DNA from: Pleodorina starrii
Taxonomy: Eukaryota > Chlorophyta > Chlorophyceae > Chlamydomonadales > Volvocaceae
Length of the DNA stretch: 64,000 bases
Assembly (NCBI GenBank): GCA_030267565.1
Contig: BRXU01000021.1
Span: 2,140,501-2,204,500, forward strand
Direction of reading: 5' to 3'
In this document: positions 33,401 through 42,872 of the stretch, piece after piece
How the letters are laid out: each line of letters starts with the position of its first letter
How positions within the stretch are numbered: position 1 is the first letter of the stretch
Notes under the pieces: generated by a model
What the model saw: only the letters and a program-made list of their open reading frames with translations
Database searches by the model: none
What the model was told of the DNA's origin: nothing
Translations under genes and position numbers: made by a program

Positions 33401-36089
33401 TCAGTTCATTCGCGCGGCCGTAGCGCCGGGGGGGAGGGCAGCGGCGCGCGGCGGCGGGGGGCCCGAGTCAGTGACAGCCCGTGGTAACCCGACCCTTACC
33501 CCCCCCCCGAGGTAAACCCACCCTTCCCTGGAGCAATTGGGCGCTACGTGTGAGGGCACAACGAACCGGGGCTTGATGACAGGGTATAGGTGGAGGTGGG
33601 GCTGGGGGATTGAGGCTTAGGGTTCGCCTCACCCGCGTGACATGGAGACACGGAGACATGCACCGCCCTCTGTCCGACGATTGCTCGGCAGGTGGCCCTC
33701 GGTCCAGCCCACCTCCACCCGTGACAGCCCCTCTCGGCCCACCCACCCTCTCAGCCCCACCCAGCCCCACACACCCAGCCCCACACACCCACCGGCGCAT
33801 CTCGAGTGCGACCACTCGGTGAAGTTGTGCCACCCCAGGTCCCGCTTGTCCGGACCCATGCGCCAACAGGGCCGCTTGCGGGGCTGGCTGCAGTCCGCAC
33901 CGCCCCAGCCGGCGGGGCAGTAGCAGATGCCAAAGTCGTGGTGACACTGCCCCACTCCGTTGCAGTTGTTGGGGCAGGGCAGGTTGCCGCGCTTCGGCGG
34001 AGGCCGCAGGGACGGCGTCTGCGCGCGCGGGCGCGAGGGCGCCAGGGAGGGCGCAGCAGCGCAGCGCGGGGGGGGGGCACGTTTGGAGCAAGGCGTGCCG
34101 GCGGGGCAAGGGGGTAAAAAGAAGATACCGCAGCGGCAAGGGGAGAGGGGTGAGAGTTGAGTGCGTCTTTGGGAGGGGCAGGCAGGCCGGGTGGGGGCGG
34201 GGAAGTGGGGGAGGAGTAAGGAAGACAGCCCAAAGGAGATGACAGGAGGGACAGGGAGGGAGAGGGGGGAGAGGGGGGAGAGGGCAAGGGCTGTGGACCC
34301 GTGGTTCGTGGAGCTCAGCAAAGTGCTCTTGGAGGCGGGACGGGGCGGGGCCGCTGGATGCGCATGAGGGTACAGAGTAGATACCGCGGCGGAGGGAGGG
34401 ATGAAAAGTGAATTTGCAAGGATGAAGCAAGAAGCCTTGCGGACGTTGTTGTCTGGGGGGGCTGATGACGGAGCCTACGGTAGCGAACCGACCCAGAGGA
34501 CCCCCAAGAAGATGCCGGCACCCAGCAGCACCACCCCCTGATGCTGCGGTTGCGGCAAGATGGGCGGCGCTGCGTTTCTGCAGCGTGTGTGGCACCCCCG
34601 TGTGTGGCACCCCTTCAGGAAGGCTTCCTAAACATCCGCGCTCGCTGCACAAGAGCCTCGCGCGCCTTCGTTGGCCCGACCCAACCCTTGCCAAGGCCGA
34701 GGATCCAACTAAGACCTCGGTTGCCGGAACCCGTCGGAACCAGTTGCAACCAGTCGGAATCCGTCGGAATGCGTCGGCTTATGCTTGATGATGGCGACCC
34801 CGATGGTGGCCCGGATGATGATGCTTGTGTCGCTCCCACCCACTCCCCCCACCTGGCGGTAGTAGGGGCCGCACCAGCTGCCGATGGTGACCTGGCAGTG
34901 CTCCTCGGGTGTCTGGGGCAGCTGGGGCACGTTGCCAGACACACCCGCCACCGCCGCACTGGCAGCGGACCCGTCCATCAACTGAAAGGAGGGAGGGCGA
35001 CGGGTGGTGGTGGGGGTGGGGTCGTGTGCGTGTAGGGAGGTAGGGAGGGTAAAAAATGACACCGCAGCGGAGACGGAGACGGCGTTAGCGAACGGACCCC
35101 GAACCCAGTAATACTTACCGAACATACTTGTAACCTTACCGAGCTGAAAAAGACGCGAGGGAGGGAGGGGTGTTGAGAGGAGAGAGCGAGCCCGGGCTCG
35201 GGGCGACGGGGCGGGGGGCGGGTGGGAGGGTTTGCGCATGTCGTTTGCGGATTGGGAGGTGTGCGGAAAGCGGCGGAGGCAGACACGCGCCGCGGGGGTG
35301 GGGGTGGGGGCGGAGGGTTTGCGCGTGTGGTCTGTGGAAGCGTGGGTTGCGCACTGCGTCGGGCGAACAGGGCCCGACAGGGCCGCGGGTGATTTGGCGA
35401 GCAGCGCGCGCGCGAGAGAGAGAGAGTTTATAGAGAGAGTGTGCTGGGGCTGAAGAGCGTGCAGAGGAGCGAATGGGCGGCCAGGGCTGCAGAGCGCGGT
35501 GCCATTTTGAAGGTGGCCGCAGGTTATGGTAGGAAGGCAGGTGGTACTGTTGAGGGAGGGAAAAAGACCACAGCTGTGGGACGGAGGCGACATTGGCGGA
35601 TGAGCGCGTGAGCGGGCGGGCCTCAGGAAGAGAACCTTTGAGGTTCGAATGCATGCCAGGTTTCGTTTGGCTATGTAAGCCGCGACGGTGTGGGATAGGC
35701 ATGCGCAGGTAGGCAGGTAGGCAACGGGCCCTGGCAGCGGGGCGGCTCTTGCTGTACGAGAGGGGTGTGGATGCGGGCAAGGGTCCCGGCACAGCGTACG
35801 GCCCCCGGCTTCACGCGAGGTACGCTGACCTGCAGCAGTTTTCGCCCTTGGTTGTGCGCAAGCTCCTCAACCTCCGCGTAGGGCAGCAACTCCTCGGCAT
35901 CGAAGATTGCCAGGCCGAGCGGCAGCGCGGCAACAACCAGCTGCTTCGTTGCAAGCCGATGGGGGTTTTACCAGGACAAACGCGACGGGGGCATTGTCAG
36001 TGATTAGTTTGGTAGCGGTTTGCTCATCAGCGTGGGGATTGACCACTTACGAGCAGGGGGAGCAGCTGTGCCGTTCGGCACGGCGCCAT
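24482..36089 (-). CDS. Exostosin-like (GT47) glycosyltransferase with two EGF-like modules
   Basis: Secretory-pathway glycosyltransferase, probably Golgi. Exons, right to left: 36051-36089, 35830-35940, 34853-34981, 33793-34018, 33200-33339, 32642-32748, 31890-32056, 31398-31587, 30941-31045, 30425-30525, 29496-29707, 29238-29339, 28369-28517, 27253-27395, 26878-26954, 26227-26313, 25345-25403 and 24482-24683 (stop TAG). Phases agree throughout, giving about 781 residues. Extra small exons may lie between 35829 and 34982. The start MAPCRTAQLLPLL, spliced to LVVAALPLGLAIF, makes a signal peptide. EGF-like modules sit at about 108-136 (CPNNCNGVGQC) and 268-294 (CINQCSGRGECDQGFC). GT47 signatures follow: VRPYIYVYDV, FDPEEADYFYVPIMWA, IFLFFRGD, SLFCLVAPGDGWSPRMEDAV and HGCIPVIIMDGVQAVFE. 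The acceptor sugar is not predictable. One intron appears to use a GC donor at 29495. Confidence 0.9.
24731..25101. repeat. Complementary TGGAG and CTCCA pentamer tracts in one intron
   Basis: A TGGAG tract at 24731-24752 and a CCACT tract at 25079-25101 are reverse complements, about 330 bases apart, within the last intron of the glycosyltransferase gene. The pre-mRNA could pair between them. Confidence 0.6.
24754..24800 (+). repeat. Intron repeat family B, glycosyltransferase copy 1
   Basis: Contains TAGGCCGGAGCCCGTAAACGG preceded by TTAATCCAGG. It lies about 70 bases upstream (in transcript sense) of the acceptor at 24684. Confidence 0.75.
26086..26143. repeat. CGGAT/CGGGT pentamer tract
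   Basis: Pentamers CGGAT, CGGGT and CGGGC alternate for about 60 bases within a glycosyltransferase intron. The CGGGT unit is the same pentamer that forms a pure block at 57286-57340 in the giant satellite. Confidence 0.75.
26166..26206 (+). repeat. Intron repeat family C, copy 2
   Basis: CAGTGACTCATT followed by an AT-rich stretch and GGAGCATATCACTCCCTG. It nearly matches the segment at 7750-7792 in CPSF30. Related inverted copies lie at 28598 and 28664. Confidence 0.8.
27407..27450 (+). repeat. Intron repeat family B, glycosyltransferase copy 2, abutting a splice acceptor
   Basis: Contains GGTTATCCACGTATAGGCC and GGAGCCCGTGAACGGTATG. In transcript sense its end lies about 12 bases before the acceptor at 27396, so the repeat practically forms the 3' end of this intron. 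Confidence 0.75.
28598..28702 (-). repeat. Intron repeat family C, copies 3 and 4 (inverted)
   Basis: Two diverged reverse-orientation copies occur about 65 bases apart: GGAGGGAGTGATATACTCC at 28598 and CAGGGAGTGATATATGCTCC at 28664, each followed by an AT-rich stretch and AATGA. A partial family B copy (GGCGGGAGCCCGTGGCCGG) follows at about 28738. Confidence 0.65.
31231..31273. repeat. CAC trinucleotide microsatellite
   Basis: About 14 perfect CAC (GTG on the sense strand of the glycosyltransferase gene) units inside an intron, next to AGAG and ACAC runs. Confidence 0.9.
32058..32215. repeat. CAG and 18-base minisatellite abutting a glycosyltransferase acceptor
   Basis: A CAG run passes into units close to CAGCACCAGTATCAGCGG. 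In transcript sense it ends directly at the acceptor TAG before 32056. It stays open in several frames, producing Leu/Val- or Ala-rich false proteins. Confidence 0.85.
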
Positions 36090-36563
36090 TTCGTCGTCGG
36101 ACTGGGGGTGCGCGATCTAAAAGTTTCCTCCTAAACGCACTGTGCAATGGTAGCCAGGCAATCTGGAGACTGTTATTGCGGCCTAACTACCTGCGCAAGT
36201 CCGGTAACATCTTTACATAAATACGAGACTTTAGCTTGAGGAGGAGTCCAGGTCTCTTAGTGCTAGAAGCGCAACCACGGTGGAGTAGGGTAAATAAGGT
36301 TTAGTTGTCAAAGGGCGACTCAGAATTGTTTGTGCTTGGGAGCGTTGGGAGCTTGGCAGCTCCGGAACCGTGAACGTCCTCTTCCCACGGCTTTTTGCTG
36401 TTGCCTCTTGCCCACCCTCGCTACAATGCCGGTTTGACTAATAGATATTTTGGGGCTATAGTTTCGCTTTGCATCACGCTTAGGTCAGACTTTCCGTTCG
36501 GGCTCCCTTTACATACCTCGTGGTCAACCCATTGACGGACACAAAGCTTTGTAGCGAGCAATC
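36090..36563. promoter_or_regulatory. Divergent promoter region between the glycosyltransferase and CWC15 genes
   Basis: About 470 bases separate the two divergent start codons. The sequence is close to even base composition, in contrast to the exons. I see no clear core-promoter motif. Confidence 0.5.
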
Positions 36564-38864
36564 ATGACCACAGCGCATCGCCCGACATGGGCTCCCGCCA
36601 TCGGCGGCGAGGAGCAGGGTGGCATGCGCATCTTTAAGCCGAGCGTAGCAGTCTCAGCCAAGAACCTTCCAGCTCACACAAAGCTCAAGTTTAGGCAAGA
36701 AGGACAATCAAGCGTGGAGGATGTGCGCGCCAAAGACTTGCGAGCAGAGCTTGAGGCAAAAGAGCGGAAACACTTTGCGAAGAAGAGCGGGGCCCCCTCC
36801 GACTTTGAAGGTGAGCCGTGTGTGAAGTTTTGTCGCTTGCTTTGCGAACTGGAAATGACTTGGCCATCCTCATCTCCGTTGCTTCCACAGAGGAGCGACA
36901 AAGAGACCTAAAGCTGCTTGAAGCAGCACCACCCGACGGCCAAACAAGGCAGCTTGTGCCCAAAGCAATAGACGCGGATGACGAGGACCCAGAATCCTCG
37001 GAGAGCAGCAGCGATGACGACGATGATGACGTGAGCCCAGGCATAACCCAGACCGCGTTCTGGGGGGTTGATCAGAGGCCCAAAGCCTTGGCGGCTGGGC
37101 CACGGGGGAATTGGTGGGATTGCTTGCATGGGCACGGGCGCCTAGGGCGGGTTGTGTCGGGGGCTTCTTCGGCGGAAGGAGGGGGTATGGTGGGGGTCAA
37201 GGTGCGTGGACCGCAGCCTTTCGATCGGTGGCGAGCGAAGCGCCGCCCTCATCGATCCCAAGGGTTTCGATAGTGTTAGTGCTGTGGTCACTGTCACCGG
37301 TGCTGATGGCGCCACGCGAGCGCTTCGGCAGTGCTTCGGTTGTGTGCAATCCAGCTCAATATGCTCGGCTCAATATGTATAGTATTGACGGGCCGCCGCA
37401 CCCCCTCCTCGTCTTATATTCCCCCACGGACACACTCATCTTGCCCCCTCCCCCCACCCGGCACCCCCCCCACACACATCAGGACGAGGAGGCTCTGCTG
37501 CTGGCGGAGCTTGAGCGCATCAAGAAGGAGCGGGCGGAGGAGGCCGCCAAAAAGGTAAGAAGAAAAGAAACGTCGCCTGCGCGTCGATGGACTGCCACCG
37601 GCCTCACCTGCCGGTCGGGGAGGACGTTTCCGTCGCTTCCATGCATCCATGGACCCTTCCTTCACCGAATCGCAGGCGCGGGAGGAGGAGGCGGCGGCCG
37701 CGAAGGCGAAGGAGGAGGAGCTGCGCAGCGGCAACCCGCTGCTGGCGGGTGGCGGAGAGGTCAACTTCAACATCAAGCGCAGGTGAGGTCGGGACACAGG
37801 GAAGGGGGCAGGTGAGATGGGGCAGCTGACGAGACGATGGGGGACGTTGCAGAGGTGCAGGGGCGGGATGGGGGCTGAGACAACAGGGCGACGGTCCTCG
37901 TGACGCAAGGTCGGGGGGGCAACGTAAGCGAAGTCGGAAGTCCTAATTATGGGAGAGACCGGAGAAGCCGGTTATGAGGAAACTCCGGGCGAGCGAAGTT
38001 CTGCTTGAGTAGCGGACTATCCCTACGAAATACCTGGTAGGATGCTCGCGGGTCGTCGGTTATGGGGATTCGGTTGGGCGGGGGGTCGTTGCAAAGGCCC
38101 AGCCAAGGCGCCTAGGGTTCCGATTGTGGGCGTGGCGCGCGCGCCCGGCCCTGCCTGGCAATCGATGCGATGCACCAGCCAAGCAGGCACCTGGTGCTGT
38201 ATTTGCGGCTGTTGGGCGGCAATGATGAGCCTCAGAGTTGCGCAAGGGCTCTGACCCCACGCACTTTGCGTGTCCGCGTGGGGACTCGCTGACGAGACCA
38301 AGCACCGGACTGAGCCGCACCCGCCAGCCAGCCCCCACCCGCCCACCATGACGCATTGCATTCAGATTTGACACCCACCCACCCACCCACCCCATGGGCG
38401 TGTCACGGCCCCCATGCCCGGCGCGCCTCTCCTAAAAGGCCCGCGCGCCACACGCCTGCACGCCTTTCCGGGTTCCCTCCTAACACTTCATGCCTGGCAA
38501 CAAGTGGGGCACCCCTTTCCCAGACCTGGCTTGACTGTTGTCCCCATCGCATATTAGGCATCCCACTGACCCAGGTCGCGTTTCTCTCGTTAGCACCGCC
38601 CCGCACCCGCCCGCCTTCTCCCTCTGGTCCAGTTGCTCGGCTTGCACATGTCTTGTGATTCATTGAGTCTGTTTCATTAACCACCCCCTTCCTCCCTCCC
38701 TGCCGTCTCTCCCGGCCCTGCTGCCTTCCTAATCTACCAGGTGGGATGACGACGTGGTTTTCAAGAACCAGGCGCGCGGGGAGCCCAAGGCGCAGAAGCG
38801 CTTCGTCAACGACACCATCCGCAACGACTTCCACAAGCGCTTCCTGCAGCGCTACATTCGGTAG
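36564..38864 (+). CDS. CWC15: CWC15 spliceosome-associated protein, 229 residues
   Basis: Component of the Prp19-associated, catalytically active spliceosome; acts in the nucleus. Exons: 36564-36810, 36891-37030, 37483-37554, 37676-37782 and 38741-38864. Phases join without conflict and give 229 residues, matching the usual family length. The N-terminus [12 protein letters not shown] and the following [19 protein letters not shown] are family signatures. The middle holds an acidic Ser/Asp run ([12 protein letters not shown]) and a charged Glu/Lys/Ala helix ([19 protein letters not shown]). The C-terminus [16 protein letters not shown], then [20 protein letters not shown], is the most conserved part of Cwf15/Cwc15 proteins. 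The start is the only ATG that gives the conserved N-terminus. I am very sure of the identity. Confidence 0.96.
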
Positions 38865-40350
38865 CGGGTCTTTTGGTGGCGGCTGCGGTGGAGGCGGCGG
38901 CTGGGTCTCGCTCGCGGCGGCTAGGCAGCAGTGTGGGCGGCGCAGCACGCGCCCTGCGGGTGTGGCTCGCCGTCGGCGCGCCCTGGGCCTGGGTCTGGTT
39001 AGGGAGCTGAACGATTAGTAGGGGTTGTGGGGCATGTGGATGCGGGCAGGCATTTGCTGCCTGGGGAGGAGGAATGGAGGATGCAGGCATTCGTACAGAC
39101 CAGGCATTCGACGGGACGGGCGAACGGAGTGGGCATTGTGGCATTGTCTTGTGAGTTGCGACCCGGAGGTGTCCTTGACAGGCAGTGCAGTCATGCCCTG
39201 GCATGGCGGTGAGCTAAGCGTGGCAGGGGCGGGGCGGGGGGCGGGCACGCGAGGAAGCGTCTAGTCAAGGGAGAGCCCGGCACCTCTTGAGAGCCGCCAC
39301 GTGCACCCCCAACTCCGAATTTGGTTGTTGCAATGCACGCACAGATTGGAGCGCAACATGGTGTTTTTGTATCTTGTCATAAGTCAGGGTACCGTAGTCG
39401 GGCCAGTCCGCAGAGAAAGGCAGGGCACTGGCGCTGGCCGCGTTACGGTGGACCCAAAGGATCGTCGGTGCATGCCGTCCACCGGCAATCATTGGCTTCA
39501 TTGCCCTCCGGCACGCTACCCGCCTGACAAGCTCCGTCGTCAGTCGGGGGCCGGTCGATAGTGCTGCGTGGCCCACCCGGCCACGTGCCCTTCCGGGTCC
39601 GTCTGTCCGCACGGCCAGCCAGCAATGCCGCACTCCCCTTTCATTGCAAACAAGAGTCTTCACTAGGCATAAGCCTTTACGCCCGGTACAGGACGGAGGA
39701 CCATGGCAAGGACTACAGGTACTCGCGTCACTCGCTTCATGCCTCTGGCTGGTTATGCCAAGAAAATGCATGCTTTTTCATTTCCTTTGCTCACGAGGAC
39801 CGTTTGCGAGGGAGGGTAAGCGGTCCAAGAGCCTTCTGGTCCGTTCGGATGGTACCAGGGCGGGCTTGTACGTTCAGTTAGCGTCGGCCTCGGTCACCGT
39901 TCCGATCTCGCCGAAGCCTTCAACAGCTCACACCGCTGCAAGTATCTCGAAACGGTTAGGAATCGGTGGGGTCATGTCCTGGTCGTGTCACCAATTGTTA
40001 CGACGCGATACCCCTCATCTCGACGCAATTCATACCCCTCATTACAAATTGTGTCCGAATACGGTAAGTTGGTGTGCTCGCGGCCACAGCGGACGCAGAC
40101 GGACAATTCGCTTCCCGCCGATCCGGTGCATTTGTGGGTGACGAAGACCTGCCCCCTTAGGATGAAAGGTGAAATGCACAGCACCGATACATGTAGAATG
40201 TGTGCCCCGATAGATTACATCCCGAACCCCGTACACCCTTGAACTACCATGAATACCTACATCACCACGGTAGCAGGAGAGACCTGGGATCGGGGCAACC
40301 CGACATCCCACCCCTCCTGTTCCCTCCTGTTTCCATAACCCACGCATTAT
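38865..40350. other. Gene-poor region downstream of CWC15
   Basis: No gene recognised. A minus-strand frame at 39265-39771 is open for 168 codons and ends with stretches such as LTYDKIQKHHVALQSVRALQQ, which could be an old retroelement or gene remnant, but I cannot name it. From about 39980 the base composition becomes distinctly less GC-rich, suggesting the edge of an inserted or element-derived segment. Confidence 0.4.
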
Positions 40351-40355
40351 GATAA

Positions 40356-40556
40356 TTATAATAATATAATAAATAAGAGTGTCACGATATACATCTGCAG
40401 GATAAGCGCACGGCTCAGGTCCGGCATGGCCACCACACGTGTTACTCCTGGCACGATGACGCTCTGCACGAGCATCCAAATGACGAGCGATACCAACACG
40501 TGTTGATAAAGGCTTGTGTCCGAACCGGGGGCGTCACTATCCATGTTAATGTCCAT
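40356..40556 (-). CDS. Small putative membrane protein, 66 residues
   Basis: Not a family I recognise. ATG at 40556 opens MDINMDSDAPGSD, followed by two hydrophobic segments, HVLVSLVIWMLVQSVIV (about residues 20-36) and a C-terminal MYIVTLLFIILL that runs to the stop. Codon use is much more AT-tolerant than in the nearby genes, and the surrounding DNA is AT-rich. It could be an element-encoded membrane peptide or a chance frame. The amphiphilic layout with a polar N-terminus favours real coding slightly. Confidence 0.3.
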   Translation of the reverse strand: MDINMDSDAPGSDTSLYQHVLVSLVIWMLVQSVIVPGVTRVVAMPDLSRALILQMYIVTLLFIILL

Positions 40557-40902
40557 GGTGGAATATGATTCGTTATCTATCTACACACGTTCTTCGTCGC
40601 CTAAACAAGTATGCCGTAGGTACACGTCACATTAACCTTCGTCTGCCGGCAGCCAGCGTCCTACATACATATATATTCAATCCTTATTTCGACACGATCT
40701 CCGACACCGGCCGCCGGACATCGCTCCAGGAGGGGTGCGAGTACGTACTTCCAGAAGACATTCGTGCGTCTGCTACGATTACATACCTTTACATATCTGC
40801 GCCGGATACTTGCTCTTCCAATACATGACTAAGTCGCCACGCCATCGTGCACGTATCCTTCTCTCACTTCACACTCTCTCCATAGTCCTCCGGCCGTCAA
40901 CC

Positions 40903-41330
40903 ATGAGCAAGGCTTCCGGCTCGCCCTTCGACCACTTTAGCAGCCGGTACAAACCGTATCACAGCGAGGATGACACCAAACCGGTGGTAAAGACAGCCAG
41001 TCCCAAATTAGCGGCCGCTTCCGGTAGCTCTCGCATCTCCGGCTACCTCACAAATCACACTTTCTCCGCGGCTAGCAAACTGCACACCTTCATACGCGCT
41101 AGCGACCTACCGGGAACCTACGTCTCTCCAAGAGCTTCGAAGTCAACCGCATCCCTTACAGCGTTACTGGCGACAACACCAACCCGCCGTAGGGCTCCTT
41201 CGTAACTATTGGGCCCGCCGGTAAGCTTACGCCCGACAACTTCTTGGGCCTGACCGCTTACAAGTCGACCTGGCTACACCAGCAGAACCCCCTCATTGAA
41301 CGAACTCGACCTGGAGATCGCGCCGGTAAG
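40903..41330 (+). pseudogene. Broken gene for an unrecognised protein
   Basis: ATG at 40903 opens MSKASGSPFDHFSSRYKPY and stays protein-like for about 80 codons. Near 41128, at a TCTC repeat, the protein-like frame shifts; the shifted frame reads SFEVNRIPYSV and, after an in-frame TAG near 41188, FVTIGPAGKLTPDNFLG. A further small shift near 41300 leads to ELDLEIAP. The downstream part is present again, inverted, at 41398-41636. Differences between the two arms fall mainly at synonymous or conservative positions of the shifted frame, which supports past coding. I cannot name the family. Confidence 0.5.
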
Positions 41331-41638
41331 TGTACGACCGCACTCCCTCATTAGTATCACTGCATCTGCACTGGCGATGCTGCACTGGCGATGCTGCAGT
41401 GATACTTCTGAGGGAGTGCGGTCGTACACTTACCGGCGCAATCTCCAGGTCGAGTTCGTTCAATGAGGGGGTTCTGGTGTAGCCAGGTCGACTTGTAAGC
41501 GGTCAGGCCCAAGAAGTTGTCGGGCGTAAGCTTACCGGCGGGCCCAATAGTTACGAAGGAGCCCTACGGCGGGTTGGTGTTGTCACCGGAAACGCTGTAA
41601 GGGATGCGGTTGACTTCGAAGCTCTTGGAGAGGCATTT
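41122..41638. repeat. Large inverted repeat, arms of about 240 bases with a short spacer
   Basis: The left arm (about 41122-41363) and right arm (about 41398-41638) are reverse complements over about 240 bases with only a few differences. They are separated by about 35 bases that contain a direct repeat of GCACTGGCGATGCT. The arms carry the C-terminal half of the broken gene starting at 40903. A cruciform in DNA or a long hairpin in RNA is expected. Confidence 0.9.
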
Positions 41639-41639
41639 A

Positions 41640-41850
41640 ACCAAGTGCGTAGGTGGGGGTGAACAACGAAGGCGGTGGTGGAGGCAGTTATGTTGGTGGA
41701 GGATGGAGACGCAAGGTGGTGGTGGTGGTAGTGGTGAGTACGTAGAGAATGTAGGAGACGGTGGTGGGTGGTGGAGACGTACGTTTGGTGGTGGAGACGG
41801 TGTATTTGCCAGGCGTGCAGGTACCGGGGGGGGGGGGGGGAATAATAAAT
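41640..41850 (-). other. GGTGGTGGA-rich segment and poly-G run
   Basis: After the inverted repeat the plus strand is rich in GGTGG and GGAG trinucleotide-like units, ending in a run of about 15-16 G at 41825-41840. The minus strand has an open His/Pro-rich frame here that I regard as a by-product of the repeat. Confidence 0.45.
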
Positions 41851-41859
41851 AGGGGTGGG

Positions 41860-41982
41860 AATTACACCGTAATCCCAAAAAGTGGACCGTAATTGCTTAC
41901 GGTGTAATGCGCAACACCGTAAATACCGTAAATTTACGGTGGGTTCCGGGACCAAGTCGACCGTAACGAATTACGGTCCTCG
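41860..41982. promoter_or_regulatory. Cluster of ACCGTAA/TTACGGT motifs in inverted pairs
   Basis: Eight copies of the heptamer occur in about 120 bases: ACCGTAA near 41867, 41886, 41916, 41924 and 41960, and its complement TTACGGT near 41898, 41934 and 41971. Several form palindromes, such as ACCGTAATTGCTTACGGT. The cluster lies just upstream of the zinc-finger ORF at 42098. It could be a protein-binding array (transposase or regulator sites) or a decayed terminal repeat. The function is inferred from arrangement only. Confidence 0.6.
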
Positions 41983-42097
41983 TTTTCGGAGCCGGATCAC
42001 CTTTTTCTTTTCATATACCGCTCTGTAAGCCTTTTTTATACCTTTTCACATAGTCTTATTGGGGTTACTTGCACCTGGGCCTGTATTTAGCTGCGAC

Positions 42098-42774
42098 ATG
42101 GGTGACATGCAGCCAATGGCGGCGGGCTCTGATGGTAGCCCTGCTAAGCCGCTTACCACCAAACAGCGTTTCTCAGCCCAGATGAAGAACAGCACCTTGC
42201 TGGGAGCTGTGCCCAGGACTGCGGCCGGCCTTCCCAGTCTCGCTCCGGCCGAAAGGATGGCTGGCAAGGCGGATAAGAAGGCTTGGGTGAGGGCTCAGTA
42301 CGTAAAGGCGACCGCTGAGCAGCTTCCGACTGGAAAGAATGCCAACTCCGGCTGGTGCAAGCACTGCGTCGACTGCAGCGACCCCAGCCACCCGCCTGAC
42401 CTAGATGCCCTGCGGGCCCTCGACAACGTCACCCGACTCGGCGAGCACCTGCTGAATCCCAAGATATGCAGCTTCTGCGACTCGGCCGAGGCGCGCGAGC
42501 TGGCGAAGTCTGTCCCTGAAGTGCAGATGCTCCCGGGGAAAGAGGGAGTCCCGCAGGAAGCGCCCCCTGCCTCCAGGTACCCTCGGGCGACACCAGCAGG
42601 CCGGTCAGCATGCTTTCCTCGGGTTCTCAACCCACAGCAACCAAGCGCCAGGCCGTGGCGGTGTGCGACCACATGTCACCCGATGAGCAGCAGTGCCTGG
42701 CGGAGCTCTTCGCGGAGATGATGTGTACCAGTTATCCACCCGGCGAGTCAGTATATCGAAAATATCCTGCCTAG
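42098..42774 (+). pseudogene. BED/hAT-like zinc-finger protein fragment with a frameshift
   Basis: ATG at 42098 opens MGDMQPMAAGSDGSPAKPL. A Cys/His cluster with C87-x2-C90 and then H117 and C124 (RLGEHLLNPKICSFC) resembles the BED-type finger at the N-terminus of hAT-family transposases and domesticated relatives. This assignment is by resemblance only. Near 42560, in a run of C (GCGCCCCCTGCC), the protein-like frame changes; the original frame ends at 42721, while the new one reads AVCDHMSPDEQQCLAELFAE and ends at TAG 42772-42774. No catalytic domain follows, since the satellite begins about 70 bases later. It is a truncated and frameshifted transposase-like gene, or the 5' part of one with an unrecognised intron. 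Confidence 0.55.
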
Positions 42775-42841
42775 GGGCGCGACAGTATATGGCCGGCTGG
42801 ACGAGCGAGTGAGCGAGTGAGGGCCGAAGGCCCGAACGAGC

Positions 42842-42843
<2 letters not shown>
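42775..42843. other. Junction between the zinc-finger fragment and the satellite
   Basis: About 70 bases holding GAGCGAGTGAGCGAGTGAGGG and a GCCGAAGGCCCGAAC segment with short internal symmetry. The pentamer array begins directly after CGAGCGG. Confidence 0.6.

Positions 42844-42872
<29 letters not shown>

Noticed and set aside
33468..34694. 408-codon minus-strand open frame
   Set aside because: It overlaps the true EGF exon in another frame and crosses introns of the glycosyltransferase gene; composition is that of GC-rich shadow translation.
39980..40260. LTR retrotransposon end starting at TGTTACGACG
   Set aside because: No matching second repeat, primer-binding site or reverse-transcriptase fragment could be seen in the window.
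41640..41852. GGTGG-rich plus-strand ORF
   Set aside because: Simple-sequence composition next to a poly-G run; no domain or codon signal.
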